Source: Cornus controversa (Eukaryota > Streptophyta > Magnoliopsida > Cornales > Cornaceae). Taken from it: a stretch of DNA of 64,000 bases. Shown in pieces: positions 60,878 through 64,000 of the stretch. The notes beneath the pieces are model-generated. The model made no database searches. It worked only from the letters and a program-made list of their open reading frames with translations, and was not told the origin of the DNA. The stretch is taken from positions 48,095,836 to 48,159,835 of the forward strand of contig CM048849.1 of assembly GCA_026545225.1 (NCBI GenBank), read 5' to 3'. Position 1 is the first letter of the stretch, and the number at the start of each line of letters is the position of its first letter. The position numbers and the translations under genes were made by a program.

Positions 60878-60961
60878 ATCCATGCATTTATGATGGTAAC
60901 AGAAATGACATAATGAGGAGGTACTTCATATGCAACTTATTACCATCATAAATGCATGGAT
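60878..60961. repeat. hairpin with perfect 22-bp arms
   Basis: 60878-60899 and 60940-60961 are exact reverse complements, with a 40-base loop. The arm sequence begins ATCCATGCATTTATGATGG. Pairing does not continue beyond either end of the stem. It lies on the transcribed strand of RAD52-2 inside its third intron. Confidence 0.92.
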
Positions 60962-61584
60962 TTTGTTTTCTCCTTTCTAATGAACTCTGGTAAGAAAGAA
61001 GGTAGAAATGTTATTTATAACTTCATTTCCATATTATATCCATCCTATCTGGACAGGCAACAATGTTAAAGTATATATTATGCCCCTTGATTACAAGAAA
61101 ACAAGGTTGTTCCCAGTGTTTAGATGATCTGCAGCAGGAAGGTAGCTACTTAAGAGTTAAAATGGACATTGGACTGGAAATTGCACCCAACCTTTGTACA
61201 GACCTTCCATGGAAAACTGATCTTATAGCTTAATGTCTATGTCAAACTTCAACTGTTCATTTGGGAATTTCAAAGAGATTTTCCTGATTCAATATGTTCT
61301 TTACATAATCCTTCTTGATTTCTTGGATTGCCTCTCAACTTCTAATTTTAGTTTGCAAAATATTAAAAGGATCTCATTTACCAGCTGTTTTTGCTATAAC
61401 CATATTGTTTCTATTATTTTGTGTTTCACTAGAAATCAATAAGGTTCTATGGTTAAAATGCTCTTAATTATTTACCAACTTGTAGTTTTTTTTAGCATAT
61501 ATCCATAGTACGTGCAACTTCTCCTTATACTTTTGTATTTGTAACTTTTACCAAGTTTACATATAATTAATTTGAAAAATACAC

Positions 61585-61700
61585 ACCAAAGGGCTTGTAA
61601 CCCAATGGTATAATCTTCCCGTCCTCAAAGAGGAGGGGAGAGGTTTGAGCCCCAATGTGGGCAAAAAAGTGTGAGTCCCCCCAACTAGGAAATTTTTTTT
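61585..61700 (+). mobile_element. tRNA-derived SINE with poly-T end and 14-bp target duplication
   Basis: The body has an A-box-like GGCTTGTAACCCAATGG and a B-box-like AGGTTTGAGCCCC, separated by the usual few tens of bases, and ends in a run of T. The flanks TTTGAAAAATACAC at 61571-61584 and 61701-61714 are identical, as expected of L1-type target-primed insertion. A short element with a T tail recalls the Au SINE group, but I cannot confirm the family. Confidence 0.85.
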
Positions 61701-61739
61701 TTTGAAAAATACACCACGATTTCTCTTAGACAATTTTAG

Positions 61740-61960
61740 AATCTTAGCTCTAGTTATGGAAATCCAGTCATAAGATTGACGAAAAGAGTCTGATATTAGA
61801 CTCTTATCTCTAGTAACAGAAATCCAGTCATAAGAATGCCGAAAAGTCTAATATTTGATACTTATCTCTAGTAACAGATATCCAGTCATAAGAGTCTAAT
61901 TCTAGACTCTTATCTCTAGTAACAAAAATATAGTCATAAGAATGCTGAAAAAAGTCTAAG
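61740..61960. repeat. minisatellite, four units of 46-60 bp
   Basis: TCTTATCTCTAGTAACAGA, then ATCCAGTCATAAGA and GCCGAAAAGTCTAATA recur from about 61740, 61800, 61860 and 61906. The third unit is shortened. It lies just after the SINE in RAD52-2 intron 3. Confidence 0.9.
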
Positions 61961-62325
61961 TTTCTATAATGACAATTTATTTGCACCACAATTATTGTAA
62001 TGTAATTACTTTGCGAGAAGCAAAAACATGAATGGGTCTCCCTGTCATTATCCTACTCTATCTGGGAGCAAAAGGACCTGTATTAAGAGCCCTATCACAC
62101 TTATATTAATTGCTCATCATTGCAGTTGAGTTGGCTTGTCATTGAAAGTTCAAGACAATGTATTTTAGTTGTAGGATTTTTTGAGCTCTTTATTTATTTT
62201 TTAATTGTCTCTGTGTTGAAGGCTGGTATTTTGACCTCTTCATGTTGTTTGAGGAAGATAAGGCAACAAATATAAGCATAAATTATTGGTATGACAACAT
62301 CTGCACTATAAACACGTACACTTGG

Positions 62326-62676
62326 TGTTAGGAATTGTGTCTCAAATTTCTATTGTAATTAAGTTTCTATTTTAGAGTTGTAATTTATTTGGTAATTTCT
62401 TATTAGGCACGTCTTGGGATTCAAGTAATTGTAATCCTTGTCTAACAAGGAATGAATTTGGAGACTCTATAAATAGAGGTAGGGTTAAAGAGAAAAGGTG
62501 GAGAAAAGAGAGAGATAATTGTAGAGAGAGAAAGAGGGTGTAACCAAAGTATTGAAGTAAAGAAAGTCGTTCTTCGCCCGTGGACGTAGGCAATTTGCCG
62601 AACCACGTAAAACTTGTGTTGTTTGTGTGTTTTTCTATTTGTTTTATTTGCCAATAGCGTGTGTGGGATCCTAACA
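62326..62676 (+). mobile_element. Copia-type solo LTR, 351 bp (fossil)
   Basis: The LTR starts TGTTAGGAATTG and ends GGATCCTAACA, so the short terminal inverted repeat TGTTAGG/CCTAACA is intact. Identical 5-bp duplications CTTGG stand at 62321-62325 and 62677-62681. A TATAAATAG promoter-like box lies at about 62469. CCGTGGACGTAGG with GCCGAACCACGTA, common in the 3' part of plant Copia LTRs, follows at about 62578-62610. There is no internal region, which is the outcome of LTR-LTR recombination. Exact duplications suggest moderate age. Confidence 0.85.
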
Positions 62677-63186
62677 CTTGGTAAGTGTTAAACCTGCAAG
62701 ATTGTCTTTCTGTCTCATTGCAAAATACAAGGATGCTTCGAGCAGCTAGCTGAAAATGTTTTTGAGAAGGCTTTGTTGAATTGGTATGACATATACCAAG
62801 GATGCATTGTTGTGACAAGCTGAGGGTATGTTCAGTTCTACCTACCTTTGGTTGTAGTAAATCAAAACTACAAGAACATATTTTTATATTTTGCATGAGG
62901 TACCTTATGCAAAGTTTTATAATTCATGGCACTCAGTATTTCTGGGGAGTCAAATAAACAATTTGCCATTTCCATTAAAACAAAGAAAATACTTGAGAAC
63001 CTGGAAAGAGCATACTCAGCTCTCAGATTGGATGATTTGAACATTTAGATTCTGTAATCAGAACTAGTGATAACGTGCACTAAAAAACTAATGTTCAAGG
63101 TTGCTTTGGTTTTAGTTGATAGAATTTTGTTTCTACTTACAACTCCGAGTGCGTGTGGTAGAGATTGAAAATCCTTGGCAGAGCTG

Positions 63187-63749
63187 TTGAAAAACAAGCC
63201 TCCAATCACGAACCACCAAATATTACGATGTGATGATAAGTAAACAAGCACAAAGAAATTTGCAAGAATACACCCAGAATTATACGTGGTTCGGCTAAAC
63301 AAGACTACGTCCACGGAGAGCCCGATTTCACTATATAAATTGTAACAGTACAAATTGAAGAATTGTATCAAGAGTACTCTCAACCTTTAACCCTTATACA
63401 CCCAATCTCACTCAAAAGGAAATCACAAATTCTGAAAAAGAATTCTCTCTCTAAGTGTCCTCTCAATAACAATGAGAGTATTACACCTACGCAAGAGTTG
63501 CCCTCTCAAAACAATGAGAGTATTGCCTCTTTTCTTCTCACTTGTCTCAACCTATAACATAGGTAACTATTTATAGAGCCCAAAACTCAATTCTTTGGTG
63601 GACAAGGATTACAATTCCTTAGAGCCCAAGACTTGCCTAACAATACTTTCCTTCCTTGAGACCAAGACTTGCCTATTAAGAAATTAGCTAATAAGACACA
63701 ACTCTATAATGGAAACCTAATCATAAAAAGAATTTGAGCCAACCTAACA
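63187..63749 (-). mobile_element. second Copia-type LTR of the same family, inverted (fossil)
   Basis: On the minus strand it starts TGTTAGGTTGGCTCAAATT and continues with GGCAAGTCTTGG, GTAATCCTTGTC, CTATAAATAG and CCGTGGACGTAG, parallel to the solo LTR at 62326-62676. The right boundary (63749) is clear. The left boundary is uncertain, and no matching duplication was found. It is older or rearranged relative to its neighbour. No internal genes are seen. Confidence 0.65.
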
Positions 63750-64000
63750 AGACCCTTAGTCCTAAAACTTATAGCCATAACAAGTGATTCATGAAGATAT
63801 TGGACTCCAGAAGCCTCTTGATGCTTCTTTGAGTTTTGTGGTTCTTAAGGTTGTTTATGCCAAGAGGGGTAAAGAAAAGAATAAGATTTCTCCTCTAGTT
63901 GTGAAGGGTTTTCGTGTTAATATGCCAATGATGCTAAAAGCATAACATTCTATCAAAGTAGGGAACGTAGAATGTTGTGGTTTTATATTCAGTGTGAAAC
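63750..64000. other. end of window, inside RAD52-2 intron 3
   Basis: The stretch 63790-63920 has coding-like composition but no recognisable product. It could be the edge of another insertion. The RAD52-2 final exon is not here. Confidence 0.3.

Noticed and set aside
63790-63920. coding-like sequence as the last RAD52-2 exon
   Set aside because: Its translation does not contain the expected AHRESTGTV segment or the cysteine-containing tail.

Overview
This is nuclear DNA from a flowering plant, almost certainly a eudicot. Genes have introns with GT-AG ends, intergenic DNA is AT-rich and full of (CT)n, (GA)n and (TA)n tracts, and the proteins are plant-type: photosystem I PsaF with a bipartite thylakoid transit peptide, an LBD transcription factor, a plastid RAD52-like protein and an ALA-type flippase. 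I cannot name the species.

Layout. 391-8205 (+): an 11-exon P4-ATPase (aminophospholipid flippase) closest to Arabidopsis ALA4-ALA7. 11269-14653 (+): a five-exon gene for a 155-residue protein I do not recognise. 22372-22764 (+): a single-coding-exon protein that looks like plant mitoribosomal mS34. 29762-33568: a decayed PIF/Harbinger transposon keeping remnants of both genes. 36975-39151 (+): a two-exon LOB-domain gene of the LBD4 type. 50534-51223 (-): PSAF. 55054-55365 (-): a fragment of an RBR-type E3 ubiquitin ligase gene. 57769 to beyond the window (+): RAD52-2, whose last exon(s) are not visible, so its third intron is longer than 4.3 kb.

The genes do unrelated housekeeping or developmental jobs and do not form a cluster: lipid flipping, mitochondrial translation, light harvesting, organ-boundary or vascular transcription, organelle DNA repair. 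No operon-like or biosynthetic cluster is seen, and I found no convincing new system.

The space between genes is a museum of small elements. It holds a Tourist-type MITE with TTA target duplications, hAT-type elements (one with a perfect palindromic 8-bp target duplication), a three-copy MITE family, tRNA-derived SINEs with T tails, a Copia-type solo LTR with perfect 5-bp duplications, long fold-back repeats, a four-unit 119-bp tandem array, and a 26-base G run. The most notable unexplained structures are the near-perfect 65-bp fold-back at 48820-49106, the fold-back insertion between 53-bp direct repeats at 34854-36404, the hairpins at 8747-8849 and 60878-60961, and the uncharacterised gene with a frame-neutral 63-bp exon.
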